NCBI RefSeq assembly: GCF_014698995.1
Contig: NZ_JACWZZ010000002.1
Coordinates: forward strand, 868,001-932,000
From: Hymenobacter duratus
GTDB taxonomy: Bacteria; Bacteroidota; Bacteroidia; Cytophagales; Hymenobacteraceae
Length of the DNA: 64,000 nt
Direction: 5' to 3'
Shown here in pieces: positions 53,811 through 63,495 of the stretch; position 1 is the first letter of the stretch; every line of letters starts with the position of its first letter. The notes beneath the pieces are model-generated. The model saw only the letters and a list, made by a program, of their open reading frames with translations, did not search any database and was not told the DNA's origin. A program made the position numbers and the translations under genes.

Positions 53811-55148
53811 TTAGGCGGGCTCTTTGTGCGTGGTCCGGACGCCGATGCAGTGGTAGGCAAAGCCTAATTCCTTGAGCTCGGCCGGATCGTAGATGTTGCG
53901 GCCGTCAAAAATAACTTTCTGCTTCAGCAGTTTGCCAACCACTTCAAAGCTGGGCGAACGGAACTCAGGCCACTCCGTCACGACCAGTAGCGCGTCGGCG
54001 TCCACCAGGGTTGAGAACTGGTCTTTGGCGTACGTGATACGGTCGCCGAGCGAGTGTTTCGCTTCTTCCATAGCTACCGGGTCGTACGCCGACACGGTGC
54101 AGCCTTCCGCCAATAGCTTCTCAATAATAACCAACGACGGTGCTTCCCGCATGTCGTCGGTTTTGGGCTTGAATGACAGACCCCACACAGCCAACTTCTT
54201 GCCGGCTAGGTCATTGCCGAAATGCTTTTTCACTTTGTCGAACAGCACTTCCTTCTGCGCCTCGTTCACGCTTTCCACGGCCTGCAGCACCTGCATCTGG
54301 TAGCCATTTTCGGCCGCCGTTTTGATGAGGGCTTTCACATCCTTGGGGAAGCAAGAGCCACCGTAGCCGATGCCAGGATAGATGAATTTGGTGCCAATCC
54401 GAGCATCGGAGCCAATACCTTTGCGCACCATATTCACATCAGCACCCATGATTTCGCACAGGTTGGCAATGTCGTTCATGAACGAGATTTTCGTAGCCAG
54501 CATGGAATTGGCCGCGTATTTCGTCATTTCCGCCGACGGAATATCCATGAAAATGATAGGGTGCCCGTTGAGCAGGAACGGCTTGTAGAGCTTGCGCATC
54601 ACTTCCTCTGCCCGCTCCGACGAAACGCCGACTACAATGCGGTCCGGCTTCAGGAAATCGTCGATGGCCGCGCCTTCCTTCAGGAACTCCGGGTTGGAAG
54701 CCACGTCAAACTCGATGTTCACGCCGCGCTTGCTCAGCGCCTGCTCCAGCTCAGCCCGCACTTTGGCGGCCGTGCCGACCGGCACCGTGCTTTTGGTCAC
54801 GATGACGCCATAGTCGTTCATGTGCTCACCGATACCGCGGGCTACGGCCAGCACGTATTTCAGATCAGCGGAACCATCTTCGCCGGGAGGAGTACCGACA
54901 GCAATAAAGGCTACGTCCGCATCCTTGACAGCCTCCGCCAGGTTGGTAGTGAAATGCAGGCGGCCAGCGCCCACATTGCGGTTCACCATTTCTTCCAGGC
55001 CTGGCTCATAGATTGGCAGAATGCCTTGCTTCAGATTATCAATCTTTTTCTGGTCGATATCGATGCAGGTTACTTCGATACCTACTTCGGCAAAGCAAGT
55101 ACCTGTAACCAACCCAACATAGCCGGTGCCTACTACTGCAATTTTCAT
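53811..55148 (-). CDS. ugd: UDP-glucose 6-dehydrogenase
   Basis: 445 residues. Oxidises UDP-glucose twice to UDP-glucuronate with NAD+. N-terminal [13 protein letters not shown] at 4-16; [16 protein letters not shown]; catalytic Cys266 in [11 protein letters not shown]-terminal [16 protein letters not shown]. Between asnB (23 bp upstream) and uxs, so the operon can run UDP-glucose to UDP-xylose. UDP-glucuronate itself could also be used by a transferase in the locus. Confidence 0.96.
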   Translation of the reverse strand: MKIAVVGTGYVGLVTGTCFAEVGIEVTCIDIDQKKIDNLKQGILPIYEPGLEEMVNRNVGAGRLHFTTNLAEAVKDADVAFIAVGTPPGEDGSADLKYVLAVARGIGEHMNDYGVIVTKSTVPVGTAAKVRAELEQALSKRGVNIEFDVASNPEFLKEGAAIDDFLKPDRIVVGVSSERAEEVMRKLYKPFLLNGHPIIFMDIPSAEMTKYAANSMLATKISFMNDIANLCEIMGADVNMVRKGIGSDARIGTKFIYPGIGYGGSCFPKDVKALIKTAAENGYQMQVLQAVESVNEAQKEVLFDKVKKHFGNDLAGKKLAVWGLSFKPKTDDMREAPSLVIIEKLLAEGCTVSAYDPVAMEEAKHSLGDRITYAKDQFSTLVDADALLVVTEWPEFRSPSFEVVGKLLKQKVIFDGRNIYDPAELKELGFAYHCIGVRTTHKEPA

Positions 55149-55171
55149 GGAACGTGGAAAGAGCGAAAAAT

Positions 55172-57112
55172 CTATTGCGTAACTATTTTAACGGCCTGCG
55201 CGACGGGAGCCATCATGTAGCGTTTCCACCAGTGCTGGAACACGATGAGGGCCCAGATGCGGGCATGTACATCGCCGGGACTGCGCGAGAACAGCTGGGT
55301 TTTCAGGGCCCGAATGGCATCAACATCGAATACGCCCTGCGCTTCAATGAAGTCATCGGAGAGCAAATCGTCCTCAATCAGAGGGCGCAGCTCGCCGCGG
55401 AACCACTTGAGCAGTGGCACTTCAAATCCGTGCTTGGGACGTTTATACAACTCCTCGGGCAGCAGCGAGCGGAAGGCATCCTGCACGATACGCTTCTTCA
55501 TTTTCGCGTCGATTTTGCTTTCGACAGGCAATGAAAAGGCGAAACGCACCACGTTGGGGTCGAGGAAGGGCGGGCGCACTTCCAACGAGTTGGCCATGCT
55601 CATCATGTCCACCTTGGCCAGCATGTCGTAGGGCAGCACCAGCGTGGTATCCGTGAGCAGTACCTCGTTCAGGTCGCCATCGGCGTGCAGGTTCTCCAGA
55701 ATGTCTTTACGGCGCTTCTCGGCCAGCTTCTTGCCCACTTTGCGGCGGGAAGCGGCGCTGAGCAGGCTGCGGGAATCCTTTTCGGAAGCAAACGACGCCC
55801 AGTCCCAGTACCGGTCTTTGGGGCCGCTGAGCATGCCGCGCGAAAAGCGCTGGAACTGCCGCACGCGGTTGCCGAAGAAGGAGTTACGCGACTTGGGCAG
55901 AATGTCCCAGAGCAGGTTGAGGCCGGTTACGGCTTCAGCCTTGAAGCCGCCCTGCCGCACCTGAAATTCGCCCATGTGCTTGTTGTAGCCCGCAAACAGC
56001 TCATCGGCACCATCTCCGGACAGCGCTACCGTGGCCTTTTCGCGGGTACGCTTGCTGAGGATGTACACGGCCAGCGCCGAGGAATCGGCGAACGGCTCAT
56101 CGATGTAGTCGAGGACGTCGAAGATATGGTCGTAGAGGTCCTGGTTGGTGAGCGAGAAGACGGTATGATTGGTCTTGTAGCGCTCTGCTACCAGCTTGGC
56201 ATACTTCGTTTCATCAAAGAATGGCTCGTCGCGGTACCCGATGCTGAACGTGTTCAGGTGGTCGGTGTGGCGCGAGGCCAGTGCTACCACGACGCTCGAG
56301 TCGATACCGCCACTCAGGAAGGCACCTACCGGTACGTCGGCCACGAGGCGGCGCGCTGTAGCATCATCCATCAGCTCAACCAGCTTGGCTTGCTGCTGCT
56401 CATACGTCAGCTTATTTTTCTCAACCTTCTTCGGGTCGTAAGGCACTTTGTACCAGCGCTTGCGCACCACTTTCTTTCCTTTAATGAAAAGATAGTGGCC
56501 GGGCAGCAGCTTCTTCACGCCCTTGAAAATAGTGGCCGGGCCAGGAATATAGTTGAGCTGCAAGTAGTGGCTCAGGGCTACATAATCGAGCTTGCGCGGA
56601 ATGCCAAGCGCCATCAACGACTTCATTTCCGAGGCGAAGAACAGCTTGTCTTCGTCGCGGTAGATGAGCACGGGCTTCTCCCCCATCCGGTCGCGGGCAA
56701 TGAAGAGCGAGTCCTCTTCTTTGTCGTAGATGGCCAGCCCGAAGAAACCATTCAGCTTTTTCAGAAAGCCACGCCCTTCCGTGATGTAGAGGCGCAGAAT
56801 AACCTCCGTATCGGTTTGGGAATGAAACGTATGCCCCTTCTTGACGAGGCGCTGGCGCAGCTCGCGGAAGTTGAAAATTTCGCCGTTGAAGACAATGGTA
56901 TACCGGCCCGACTCGTCGGTCATGGGCTGGTTGCCATCGGCTGAGAGGTCGAGAATGGCAAGACGCCGAAAGCCGAGGCCACAACGGTCGTACACGAAGT
57001 GTCCCTGCGAATCGGGGCCACGGCTGACAATGGCATCGGTAGAAGCCGGCAGCGCGGCCAGCGCGCTACGGCCCGTGTCAGTAAAGGCGAATAATCCGGT
57101 GATTCCACACAT
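55172..57112 (-). CDS. asnB: Asparagine synthase-like glutamine amidotransferase
   Basis: 646 residues. The N-terminal glutaminase domain starts with the catalytic Cys2 (MCGITG) and has RGPDSQGHF near 31-39 and [12 protein letters not shown] near 75-86. The ATP-pyrophosphatase synthase domain carries SGGIDSS at 267-273 and [12 protein letters not shown]. Classic AsnB makes asparagine from aspartate and glutamine. Such genes are frequent in polysaccharide loci, where they may amidate a uronic acid or amino-acid substituent; here ugd, which makes UDP-glucuronate, follows 23 bp downstream. Asparagine synthesis versus glycan amidation is open. First gene of the locus on this side. Confidence 0.9.
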   Translation of the reverse strand: MCGITGLFAFTDTGRSALAALPASTDAIVSRGPDSQGHFVYDRCGLGFRRLAILDLSADGNQPMTDESGRYTIVFNGEIFNFRELRQRLVKKGHTFHSQTDTEVILRLYITEGRGFLKKLNGFFGLAIYDKEEDSLFIARDRMGEKPVLIYRDEDKLFFASEMKSLMALGIPRKLDYVALSHYLQLNYIPGPATIFKGVKKLLPGHYLFIKGKKVVRKRWYKVPYDPKKVEKNKLTYEQQQAKLVELMDDATARRLVADVPVGAFLSGGIDSSVVVALASRHTDHLNTFSIGYRDEPFFDETKYAKLVAERYKTNHTVFSLTNQDLYDHIFDVLDYIDEPFADSSALAVYILSKRTREKATVALSGDGADELFAGYNKHMGEFQVRQGGFKAEAVTGLNLLWDILPKSRNSFFGNRVRQFQRFSRGMLSGPKDRYWDWASFASEKDSRSLLSAASRRKVGKKLAEKRRKDILENLHADGDLNEVLLTDTTLVLPYDMLAKVDMMSMANSLEVRPPFLDPNVVRFAFSLPVESKIDAKMKKRIVQDAFRSLLPEELYKRPKHGFEVPLLKWFRGELRPLIEDDLLSDDFIEAQGVFDVDAIRALKTQLFSRSPGDVHARIWALIVFQHWWKRYMMAPVAQAVKIVTQ

Positions 57113-57120
57113 AGAGCCCG

Positions 57121-57128
57121 CAAAAGTA
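57121..57128 (-). promoter_or_regulatory. Bacteroidota -7 promoter element for asnB-ugd-uxs
   Basis: TACTTTTG on the minus strand, exact match, only 8 bp before the asnB ATG, which implies a nearly leaderless transcript. No -33 TTG at standard spacing, so moderate confidence. Confidence 0.45.
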
Positions 57129-57240
57129 CGAAGTATCGGCAGACTTGTTGGCCCTACCTGCAGAACAACACCGGCCCGGCAACCTAAGGCCTGCCTCCTT
57201 AGTACACTCTGTAGTTTCCACCCTCAGCTACCCTCTGATT

Positions 57241-57741
57241 ATGAATCTTCAGGAAAATATGGACCTCCAGCAACAATTTGAAGCCGCCGTATCCCGCGTG
57301 GATGGCCTGCCAGGCGACAAAGCGGCTCCGCACATGACCGAGCTGTACGGCCTGTACAAACAAGCCACCGAGGGCGACCATGACGCCAAGCGCGACGAAG
57401 TAGGTGACGAAATGCCGGATAATCCGAACGGCCCTGCGGGAATGTCGCAGGCCCAATGGGACTCGTGGAGCAAGTTCAAAGGCGTAGAGCAGGATGAGGC
57501 TCGTCGGCAGTACATAGATAAGGTGACTGAGCTGGCTGGTCCGGTTGGCGAGAAGCCCACCGTTATTACCGGCAATGGGCAGCCAGCTACTGGCTCCCAG
57601 GTAAATCCGTCTACGGCTGACAACAGCACTACCGCGCAACAACCTGACACTGGACCAGGAGTTTCGCAGGGCGGCCTGCGTGGTGATATTACGGCGGGCG
57701 CACCCTACGGCGGCGAAGACCGCCTGAAGGACGTGCAGTAG
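57241..57741 (+). CDS. Acyl-CoA-binding protein with a disordered C-terminal tail
   Basis: 166 residues from ATG 57241. Residues about 7-95 form an ACBP four-helix domain: MDLQQQFEAAVSRVDGLP, the signature LYGLYKQATEGDH near 39-51, SQAQWDSWSKFKGV and a final YIDKVTEL. It would bind long-chain acyl-CoA esters in the cytoplasm. The remaining 70 residues are a Gly/Pro/Thr/Gln-rich tail with no predicted fold, ending in GGEDRLKDVQ. The frame is open 32 codons upstream but not in family style. Bacterial ACBPs are patchy; no fatty-acid genes adjoin. Confidence 0.88.
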   Translation: MNLQENMDLQQQFEAAVSRVDGLPGDKAAPHMTELYGLYKQATEGDHDAKRDEVGDEMPDNPNGPAGMSQAQWDSWSKFKGVEQDEARRQYIDKVTELAGPVGEKPTVITGNGQPATGSQVNPSTADNSTTAQQPDTGPGVSQGGLRGDITAGAPYGGEDRLKDVQ

Positions 57742-57764
57742 TAGCGCACTGCTTCTGTCTGGTT

Positions 57765-57803
57765 CCAGCCCGCTCCGTTTCGTACGGGGCGGGCTGGTGT
57801 TTT
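57765..57803 (+). terminator. Intrinsic terminator after the ACBP gene
   Basis: 13-bp stem with one G-T pair (57765-57777 with 57785-57797), 7-nt loop, followed by TGTTTTAG. Confidence 0.75.
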
Positions 57804-57848
57804 AGGTGGCGGCATGCCTAGCCGGATTTTGGCTATTTTCGGCCATCC

Positions 57849-59828
57849 ATGACCTACCCTGTCTCCTTACGCGTTTTGCTGGGCCTATGCTGCTCAGCCA
57901 GTCTGCTTACGGGCTGTACGCCTTCCTCGCCTGCTTCTGCCACCACTGCTCCTGCAGCCGTTGCCCTCAACAAGTTTGCGGATGCTACACTGCGCCAGAT
58001 AGCCACCGCGCAGGATGAGCGCAACGCACCAGCTCTGCTGCCCTATCTGGCAAGCCCGGAGGCCCGCTACCGCCAAGCGGCAGCACTGGCGCTGGCTTCG
58101 GTGCAGGAAAAAGCGGCTACCCAGCCCCTGCTGCCGCTACTGCAAGACACTGATGCTGCGACCCGACGTGCGGCCGCCTACGCACTGGGGCAGATTGGCG
58201 ACAGCACCGCCGTGGAGCCGCTGGCCTATTACATTGTGACTGCCCCTACCCCAGTACAAAGGCGCTACCTGTCGGAAGCTTTAGGCCGCTGCGTGACCCG
58301 CACTTCGCTGCGGATGCTGTGGCGCAGCACAGCTACTCCCGACACTATTTTATCGGCGGGACAGGCGTGGGGACTGTTCCGAGCCGGGAGCCGGGGCATT
58401 ACGTCGGAGGCCGCAGTAGCGCGGGCAGTAGCGCTGCTGGAGGCCCGGCAGCCGCTAGCGGCCCGCCAGGGTGCTGCTTTCACGCTGGCCCGCACTCCGC
58501 GCCTCGACCTCACCTCCTATCAGGCCGCGCTGGTCACGGCCACCACGGACTCCGACCCAACAGTGCGAGCCATGTCGGCCAGCGCCCTAGGAAAAGTGAA
58601 GTCCCCGACTGCGGCGGCCACACTCACCAACCTAGCCCGGCGCGACAACGACCACCGCGTGCGCGTGTGCGCCATACGCGCCATGAATGCGGCCATGTAT
58701 GCTCCGGTGAAGGAAACCGTCTGGCAGGCTCTCACCGACCCCAGCAGCCAGGTGGCCGTGACGGCCGCCGAGTTTTTCCTGACGCATGCTACCGGAGAAC
58801 CCGGCATTCTGTTTCTGGAAAAGGCCAATAAGATCAGCAAATGGCGCGTACGGTCTACGCTGCTGGCCGCTGCGCTGAAGCTGGGAGGCGCTGAGCGCAA
58901 TGCCATCCAGACGGCCGTGCAGCAGCGCTACACCGCCGCCACCGACCCTTACGAAAAGGGCTACCTGCTGAAAGCATTGGGAGAAGACCCGGCGGCCTAT
59001 GAGTTTGTGGAGCAGGCCACCTTCGCGCCAGGGCAGCCGCTGGTGGTAGGCTCCTATGGAATGGAAGCGCTGGTAGCCATGCGCCGCCTTCCCGCCTTCC
59101 CGGAAGCCCAGCAAGCGGCTTTTGCCCTGACACTGCGCCGGGCCGTGGCCGGTGGCGACGTTACGGTGATGAGCACGGCGGCCGAGGCCTTACGTGATCC
59201 ACAGCTCGAGCTGCGGCGGCTGCTTCCCAATCCCGATTTCATTGTAGCGGCCCGCGACAAGCTCGTTTTGCCACGCGACCTGGAAGCGTGGCAGTCGTTG
59301 CAGCAAACCATCGATTATCTGCAGAAAATCCCTGCTACGCCCGTGCCGGTTGCTAAAGCCGCCAGCCATCCTATTGACTGGGCAGTGGTACAAACGATAC
59401 CGGCACGGCAGCGGGTGGTAGTGCGCACCACCCAGGGCGACGTGACCATGCAGCTGCACGTGGAAGACGCGCCGGGCTCGGTGGCCAGCTTCGTACAGCT
59501 GGTGCAGCAGGGTTTCTATAATGGCCGGTTCTTTCATCGGGTGGTGCCCAACTTTGTGGCGCAGGGCGGCTGTCCGCGCGGCGACGGCTCCGGCAGCACC
59601 GACTACAACCTGCGCTCTGAATTTGGCGACCTGCGCTATGGTGAGGGCGCCGTAGGGCTTGCTTCAGCCGGCAAAGACACCGAAAGCTGCCAATGGTTCA
59701 TCACCCACGCCCCTACCCCGCACCTCGATGGCCGCTACACCATATTTGCCCAGGTGGTGCAGGGCATGGACGTTGTGCAGCGGCTCGATATCGGGGATAA
59801 AATCACGCGGATCGACCTGATTCGCTGA
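57849..59828 (+). CDS. HEAT-repeat lipoprotein fused to a cyclophilin-type peptidyl-prolyl isomerase
   Basis: 659 residues. Lipoprotein signal with LLTGC, lipid-modified Cys23. Residues about 45-480 are HEAT/PBS-type helical repeats, for example YRQAAALALASVQEKAATQPLLPLLQ and RRAAAYALGQIGDSTAVEPL near 70-125 (shown in part). From about 510 to the end is a cyclophilin domain: TTQGDVTMQLHVEDAPGSVASF, GFYNGRFFHRVVPNFVAQGG with the catalytic Arg in FHR, and CQWFITHAPTPHLDGRYTIFAQVV. It would isomerise Xaa-Pro bonds in the periplasm or outer membrane, with the HEAT part as a client or scaffold. Ends in a perfect bidirectional terminator. Confidence 0.92.
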   Translation: MTYPVSLRVLLGLCCSASLLTGCTPSSPASATTAPAAVALNKFADATLRQIATAQDERNAPALLPYLASPEARYRQAAALALASVQEKAATQPLLPLLQDTDAATRRAAAYALGQIGDSTAVEPLAYYIVTAPTPVQRRYLSEALGRCVTRTSLRMLWRSTATPDTILSAGQAWGLFRAGSRGITSEAAVARAVALLEARQPLAARQGAAFTLARTPRLDLTSYQAALVTATTDSDPTVRAMSASALGKVKSPTAAATLTNLARRDNDHRVRVCAIRAMNAAMYAPVKETVWQALTDPSSQVAVTAAEFFLTHATGEPGILFLEKANKISKWRVRSTLLAAALKLGGAERNAIQTAVQQRYTAATDPYEKGYLLKALGEDPAAYEFVEQATFAPGQPLVVGSYGMEALVAMRRLPAFPEAQQAAFALTLRRAVAGGDVTVMSTAAEALRDPQLELRRLLPNPDFIVAARDKLVLPRDLEAWQSLQQTIDYLQKIPATPVPVAKAASHPIDWAVVQTIPARQRVVVRTTQGDVTMQLHVEDAPGSVASFVQLVQQGFYNGRFFHRVVPNFVAQGGCPRGDGSGSTDYNLRSEFGDLRYGEGAVGLASAGKDTESCQWFITHAPTPHLDGRYTIFAQVVQGMDVVQRLDIGDKITRIDLIR

Positions 59829-59834
59829 CTTCAA

Positions 59835-59889
59835 GCGCACAAAAAGGCCCCGCTGTTTCTGCTTGAAACAGCGGGGCCTTTTTGTGCGC
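59835..59889. terminator. Perfect bidirectional terminator
   Basis: 25-bp perfect stem (59835-59859 with 59865-59889), 5-nt loop, holding A-run and T-run for both directions, between the convergent HEAT-cyclophilin and cupin genes. Confidence 0.92.
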
Positions 59890-59893
59890 CTGG

Positions 59894-60232
59894 CTATTTG
59901 TCGCGGCCGTGCACCTGGGCGGGTGGCGAGGTGGCCTCCACGGCCGAAAATGCTTCCAGTATCTTGTAGGTATGCTTGGAGCCTTTAGGTACTACCCAGG
60001 AGTTGCCGGGTTCCAGCAGCACCATCTGGCCTTCCAGATGCAGCTCGGCGCGGCCTTTCAGCACGTAGCCTACCGTTTCGTATTGGCGGCTGACGGGCTC
60101 CTTGGGCTCTCCGGGCTGCTCGTTTTCCCACAAGCGCATGGACACCTGCGTCCCGGAAGCCAGGTATTTTTCACCGTCCGGGCCCTTGGGCGAATGCGCC
60201 GAATCTATTTTGGTAATGGTGGAGTCAGCCAT
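59894..60232 (-). CDS. Small cupin-domain protein
   Basis: 112 residues from ATG 60232. A single cupin_2 barrel: YETVGYVLKGRAELHLEGQM and LEPGNSWVVPKGSKHTYKI, with Glu and His positions of the metal site partly kept (VGYVLKGRAEL lacks the usual HxH pair; KHTY has the last His). The missing first-motif histidines suggest a non-catalytic or differently metalled cupin. The frame extends upstream to 60298 but the added part lies over a region without coding character. Divergent from cysE. Function unknown. Confidence 0.78.
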   Translation of the reverse strand: MADSTITKIDSAHSPKGPDGEKYLASGTQVSMRLWENEQPGEPKEPVSRQYETVGYVLKGRAELHLEGQMVLLEPGNSWVVPKGSKHTYKILEAFSAVEATSPPAQVHGRDK

Positions 60233-60424
60233 GATACGCGTTATAAAAGGATGAGAGAAAGATTGACCTACGGAGCAGGCTATCTGCAAACGCAGCACCC
60301 GGAATACAGGTTGCGCTGGCTATGGCACCCGGAAACTTTCTGTTGAATGCGTAGTTAAGTGATGTTGCGAAGCGGCTTTCCGTAGTCCTTCCGGCCCCGG
60401 TGGCGTGGCCACATCTGCTCTACT

Positions 60425-61267
60425 ATGTCCTTTTCTTCTGATTCCCCTTTTGTACGGGCTTTGGCGCGTGCCCACCAGCAAGTAGCCGCGCCACTGCCGG
60501 CTGCGGCTTTCTGCCAGCTGGCCGAGCAACTGCTGCAATTGCTGTTTCCTGAGCGTACCGGCAAGCCGCTACTTAGGGCCGACTCGATTGCCGCAACCCT
60601 GATTCAGCAACAAAACGACCTTGCTGCGTTGCTGACCCACGTGCAACTGCCCGAGGCGACGCCAGCCGCCACTGCGGCGCTACTCATGGCTCGCCTGCCG
60701 CATCTGCGCGACGCGTTGCTGCACGATGCCGCTGCTATTGCGGCCGCTGATCCGGCAGCGCAGGGAACAGAGGAAGTTATCAGCACCTATCCGGGTTTCT
60801 ATGCAATTGCCATGCACCGCATTGCGCATGCGCTATATCAGCTGCAGGTACCCCGGGTGCCCCGTATCATCAGCGAGTATGCGCACCAACGCACCGGCAT
60901 CGATATTCACCCGGGCGCCCGCATCGGTATGGCGTTCTGCATCGACCACGGAACCGGGCTCGTTATCGGCGAAACGGCGGTTATCGGGTCCTATGTCAAG
61001 ATATTTCAGGGTGTCACGCTGGGAGCATTGAGTGTGACGAAGGAGCTACAGGGCATCAAGCGCCACCCCACCATCGAAGACCATGTAGTGATTTACGCCG
61101 GCGCTACTATTTTGGGGGGCAATACCGTAGTGGGTAGCCATAGCATCATTGGGGGCAACGTATGGCTCACCGACAGTGTGCCGTCGCACTCCCGAGTGTA
61201 CCACCGCGCCCAAATCCACGTCACCCGTACCGAAGATCCTACCGCCGACATCATGTTTTCCATTTAA
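60425..61267 (+). CDS. cysE: Serine O-acetyltransferase
   Basis: 280 residues. Acetylates L-serine with acetyl-CoA, the first step of cysteine synthesis. N-terminal helical domain (1-150), then the beta-helix: [26 protein letters not shown] with the catalytic Asp-His pair, [34 protein letters not shown]. The C-terminus ends in Ile (ADIMFSI), as expected for docking into the cysteine synthase active site. The next gene encodes that synthase, 87 bp downstream, so the two work as a pair. Confidence 0.94.
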   Translation: MSFSSDSPFVRALARAHQQVAAPLPAAAFCQLAEQLLQLLFPERTGKPLLRADSIAATLIQQQNDLAALLTHVQLPEATPAATAALLMARLPHLRDALLHDAAAIAAADPAAQGTEEVISTYPGFYAIAMHRIAHALYQLQVPRVPRIISEYAHQRTGIDIHPGARIGMAFCIDHGTGLVIGETAVIGSYVKIFQGVTLGALSVTKELQGIKRHPTIEDHVVIYAGATILGGNTVVGSHSIIGGNVWLTDSVPSHSRVYHRAQIHVTRTEDPTADIMFSI

Positions 61268-61354
61268 CTCAATGCGTAAGTAAAGCGCCTGCCAACGCAT
61301 AGTAAGCGTGGAAGCACTTTAGCTTAGGCATTCAACCATTCACACTCTGCACCT

Positions 61355-62278
61355 ATGAAAGCCCATTCCATTCTGGATACCATCGGCAACACGCCGCTTT
61401 TGCGCCTGAACAAGCTATTCGCCAGCCGCCCCGACGTGGAGGTTTGGGTGAAACTGGAACGCGCCAACCCCGGCGGCAGCATCAAGGACCGGATTGCGCT
61501 GAGCATGATTGAGCAGGCCGAAAAGGATGGCATCCTGACGCCTGACTCGCTGATTGTGGAGCCTACTTCCGGCAACACGGGCGTAGGCCTGGCCATGGTG
61601 GCTGCCGTGAAAGGCTACAAGCTGACGCTGGTAATGCCCGAGTCGATGTCGATTGAACGCCGCCGCCTGATGGCCGCTTACGGCGCCAACCTAGAACTGA
61701 CGCCCCGTGAGAAAGGCATGAAAGGCGCCATCGAAAAGGCCCATGAGCTGGTGCGTGATACTCCCGGCGCCTGGATGCCAATGCAGTTTGAAAACCCCGC
61801 CAACATCCGGGTGCACGCTGAAACCACCGCCCAGGAAATTCTGCGTGATGCGCCGGAAGGTGGCTTCGACTTTCATATCACCGGGGTGGGTACCGGTGGC
61901 CACATCACGGCCGTAACGGAAGTGCTCAAGCCGCTTTTCCCGAACATGAAAACCTTTGCCGTAGAGCCCGAGCTTTCGCCGGTTATCAGTGGCGGTGCAC
62001 CCGGTCCGCACCCGATTCAGGGCATCGGGGCGGGCTTTATCCCGGCCAACCTGCATACCGAAGTGCTGGACGGCACTATTCAGATTTCGCAACAGGAGGC
62101 TTTTGATATGACCCGCCGCGCAGCCCGCGAAGAAGGATTGTTCATTGGTGTATCGTCGGGCGCCTCACTGGCGGCCGTGGCCAAGAAGCTAAGCGAAGTA
62201 CCCCAGGGTGGCCGCGTGCTTACCTTCTGCTACGATACCGGTGAGCGGTACCTGTCGGTGGAAGGGTTGTTCGTATAG
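61355..62278 (+). CDS. cysM: Cysteine synthase (O-acetylserine sulfhydrylase)
   Basis: 307 residues, PLP type II. Makes cysteine from O-acetylserine and sulfide. Lys44 in NPGGSIKDR holds [16 protein letters not shown] binds the substrate; GTGGHITAV binds the phosphate; [10 protein letters not shown] is near the end. The length and the [18 protein letters not shown] loop fit either CysK or CysM; the symbol is a best guess. It ends in TAG followed by a long terminator hairpin. Confidence 0.93.
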   Translation: MKAHSILDTIGNTPLLRLNKLFASRPDVEVWVKLERANPGGSIKDRIALSMIEQAEKDGILTPDSLIVEPTSGNTGVGLAMVAAVKGYKLTLVMPESMSIERRRLMAAYGANLELTPREKGMKGAIEKAHELVRDTPGAWMPMQFENPANIRVHAETTAQEILRDAPEGGFDFHITGVGTGGHITAVTEVLKPLFPNMKTFAVEPELSPVISGGAPGPHPIQGIGAGFIPANLHTEVLDGTIQISQQEAFDMTRRAAREEGLFIGVSSGASLAAVAKKLSEVPQGGRVLTFCYDTGERYLSVEGLFV

Positions 62279-62285
62279 ATGCCAC

Positions 62286-62340
62286 ACCCCCATGAAAGAG
62301 GGCCGCTTCCGGTTGGAAAGCGGCCCTCTTTCATGGGGGT
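62286..62340 (+). terminator. Long terminator hairpin after the cysteine synthase gene
   Basis: Arms 62286-62310 and 62315-62340 pair over 25 bp with a one-base bulge and 4-nt loop. It contains A-rich and T-rich blocks on the two sides (GAAAG and CTTTC), starting 8 bp after the stop. Confidence 0.75.
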
Positions 62341-62371
62341 ATGGCAGAGCAAGTGGATACGACGGAAAAGC

Positions 62372-62401
62372 AAAAAGCCTGACCTTACGGTCAGGCTTTT
62401 T
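62372..62401. terminator. Bidirectional terminator between cysM and tRNA-Ala
   Basis: Perfect 13-bp stem AAAAAGCCTGACC / GGTCAGGCTTTTT with loop TTAC. On the minus strand it lies 10 bp past the tRNA 3' end, so it ends the tRNA transcript. Confidence 0.9.
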
Positions 62402-62411
62402 GAAACAGAAG

Positions 62412-62485
<74 letters not shown>

Positions 62486-62523
62486 GTTTTATAAGAGCCA
62501 TCCGCCGGTTGCGTTTGGTGTGA

Positions 62524-62553
62524 CAAAAGTACGGCGCGTTTCGGGTTCTGCAA
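62524..62553 (-). promoter_or_regulatory. Bacteroidota promoter for tRNA-Ala (-33 TTG, -7 TACTTTTG)
   Basis: On the minus strand TTG (62553-62551), a 19-nt spacer and TACTTTTG (62531-62524), matching both consensus boxes, 38 bp before the mature tRNA 5' end. Confidence 0.8.
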
Positions 62554-62599
62554 GTATGCCAGCGAAAAAAACCAAAAAAACTTTGCAACTCAGACACAA

Positions 62600-62634
62600 A
62601 AAAAGCGGCTGGAGAAGCTCTCCAGCCGCTTTTT
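62600..62634 (-). terminator. Intrinsic terminator after the DUF4397 gene
   Basis: Perfect 16-bp stem (62600-62615 with 62619-62634), 3-nt loop, ending on the minus strand in a T-run. It lies 24 bp past the stop. Confidence 0.92.
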
Positions 62635-62658
62635 ACCAATGACTCGTTTGAGTGTCAG

Positions 62659-63459
62659 TTAGTTGTGCTGGACCACCGAAATACCGAGTGGCGTGGCGGT
62701 AGAACCGGCCGTTCCGCGTACATACAGCGTATAGATTTTGCCGGCTGCAAACGTAATTGGCTGAGCCGTACCAGCAATTGGCGTAGTAGCAGTGCTACGA
62801 ACGTCCAGAGTGTAGGTACCAGCGGCTACCTCCGTGAAAGTGGCGAAGTTTACTGCGGTAGCTCCTGAGCCGGTGCTAATAGCTCTGGATGCCCGTGTAG
62901 GAGCAGCCGTGAACAACGAAGCCTGGGTGATAGAATTGAAAATGCCATAGGTGCCCGTCGTTGCCAGATTCACAAAACGGATTTTGGCGTTGGTAGCTGT
63001 TGCCGGAGCAGCCAGGTTATCACTCAGAGCAATGGCCCGGATGCCCCCCAAATCGGTACCGGTACCGGTGCGCGTAGGAGCATCGGTTGAGAAAACCGTA
63101 TAGGAGCTACCCGATGCAAACTGCTGGCGCACAACACCGGGAACTACTTCCCCATTGGCATATTTCACGTTGTTCGGCGACACGATGCCAATCTGGCGCT
63201 GACCTGCCGGCACTGCGAAGTAGCCGGTTGTCGAGCTCAGATAACCGACTGACTGGCCCGTAGCAACGTTGTCGATGGTAACGGAACTGGTCTGGGAACC
63301 GGGCGAAGCATTTACGACCAAAACCCGGGCCGCGCTTACCGTGGAAGCCGTTACGGGCGACGGAGTCGGATAGTCCGGGTCGTCGCAGCCAACCAGCACG
63401 GCAGCTGCCGAAGCAGCCAGCGTGAGCTTGGCGAAGAGTGAAGAAGAAAGGAATTTCAT
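62659..63459 (-). CDS. DUF4397 domain lipoprotein
   Basis: 266 residues. Lipoprotein signal with VLVGC, lipid-modified Cys25, then a Thr/Pro linker and two DUF4397-like beta-sandwich units: ARVLVVNASPGSQTSSVTIDN near 44-64 through the SYTVFSTDAPTRTG region, and AKIRFVNLATTGTYGIFN near 157-175 to the C-terminal TLYVRGTAGSTATPLGISVV. Function of the domain is unknown; members are surface proteins. It follows the TonB-dependent receptor by 36 bp, so they are co-expressed and may work together at the outer membrane. Confidence 0.88.
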   Translation of the reverse strand: MKFLSSSLFAKLTLAASAAAVLVGCDDPDYPTPSPVTASTVSAARVLVVNASPGSQTSSVTIDNVATGQSVGYLSSTTGYFAVPAGQRQIGIVSPNNVKYANGEVVPGVVRQQFASGSSYTVFSTDAPTRTGTGTDLGGIRAIALSDNLAAPATATNAKIRFVNLATTGTYGIFNSITQASLFTAAPTRASRAISTGSGATAVNFATFTEVAAGTYTLDVRSTATTPIAGTAQPITFAAGKIYTLYVRGTAGSTATPLGISVVQHN

Positions 63460-63495
63460 GATAGAGTGCGTTTAGCGAAGTCTACTGACGACTGA

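Noticed and set aside
55685..56944. 419-codon plus-strand frame opposite asnB
   Set aside because: Antisense shadow of a conserved gene; no motifs.
62286..62401. CRISPR-like or tandem repeat from repeated hairpins
   Set aside because: The two hairpins have different sequences and are terminators flanking a tRNA gene.
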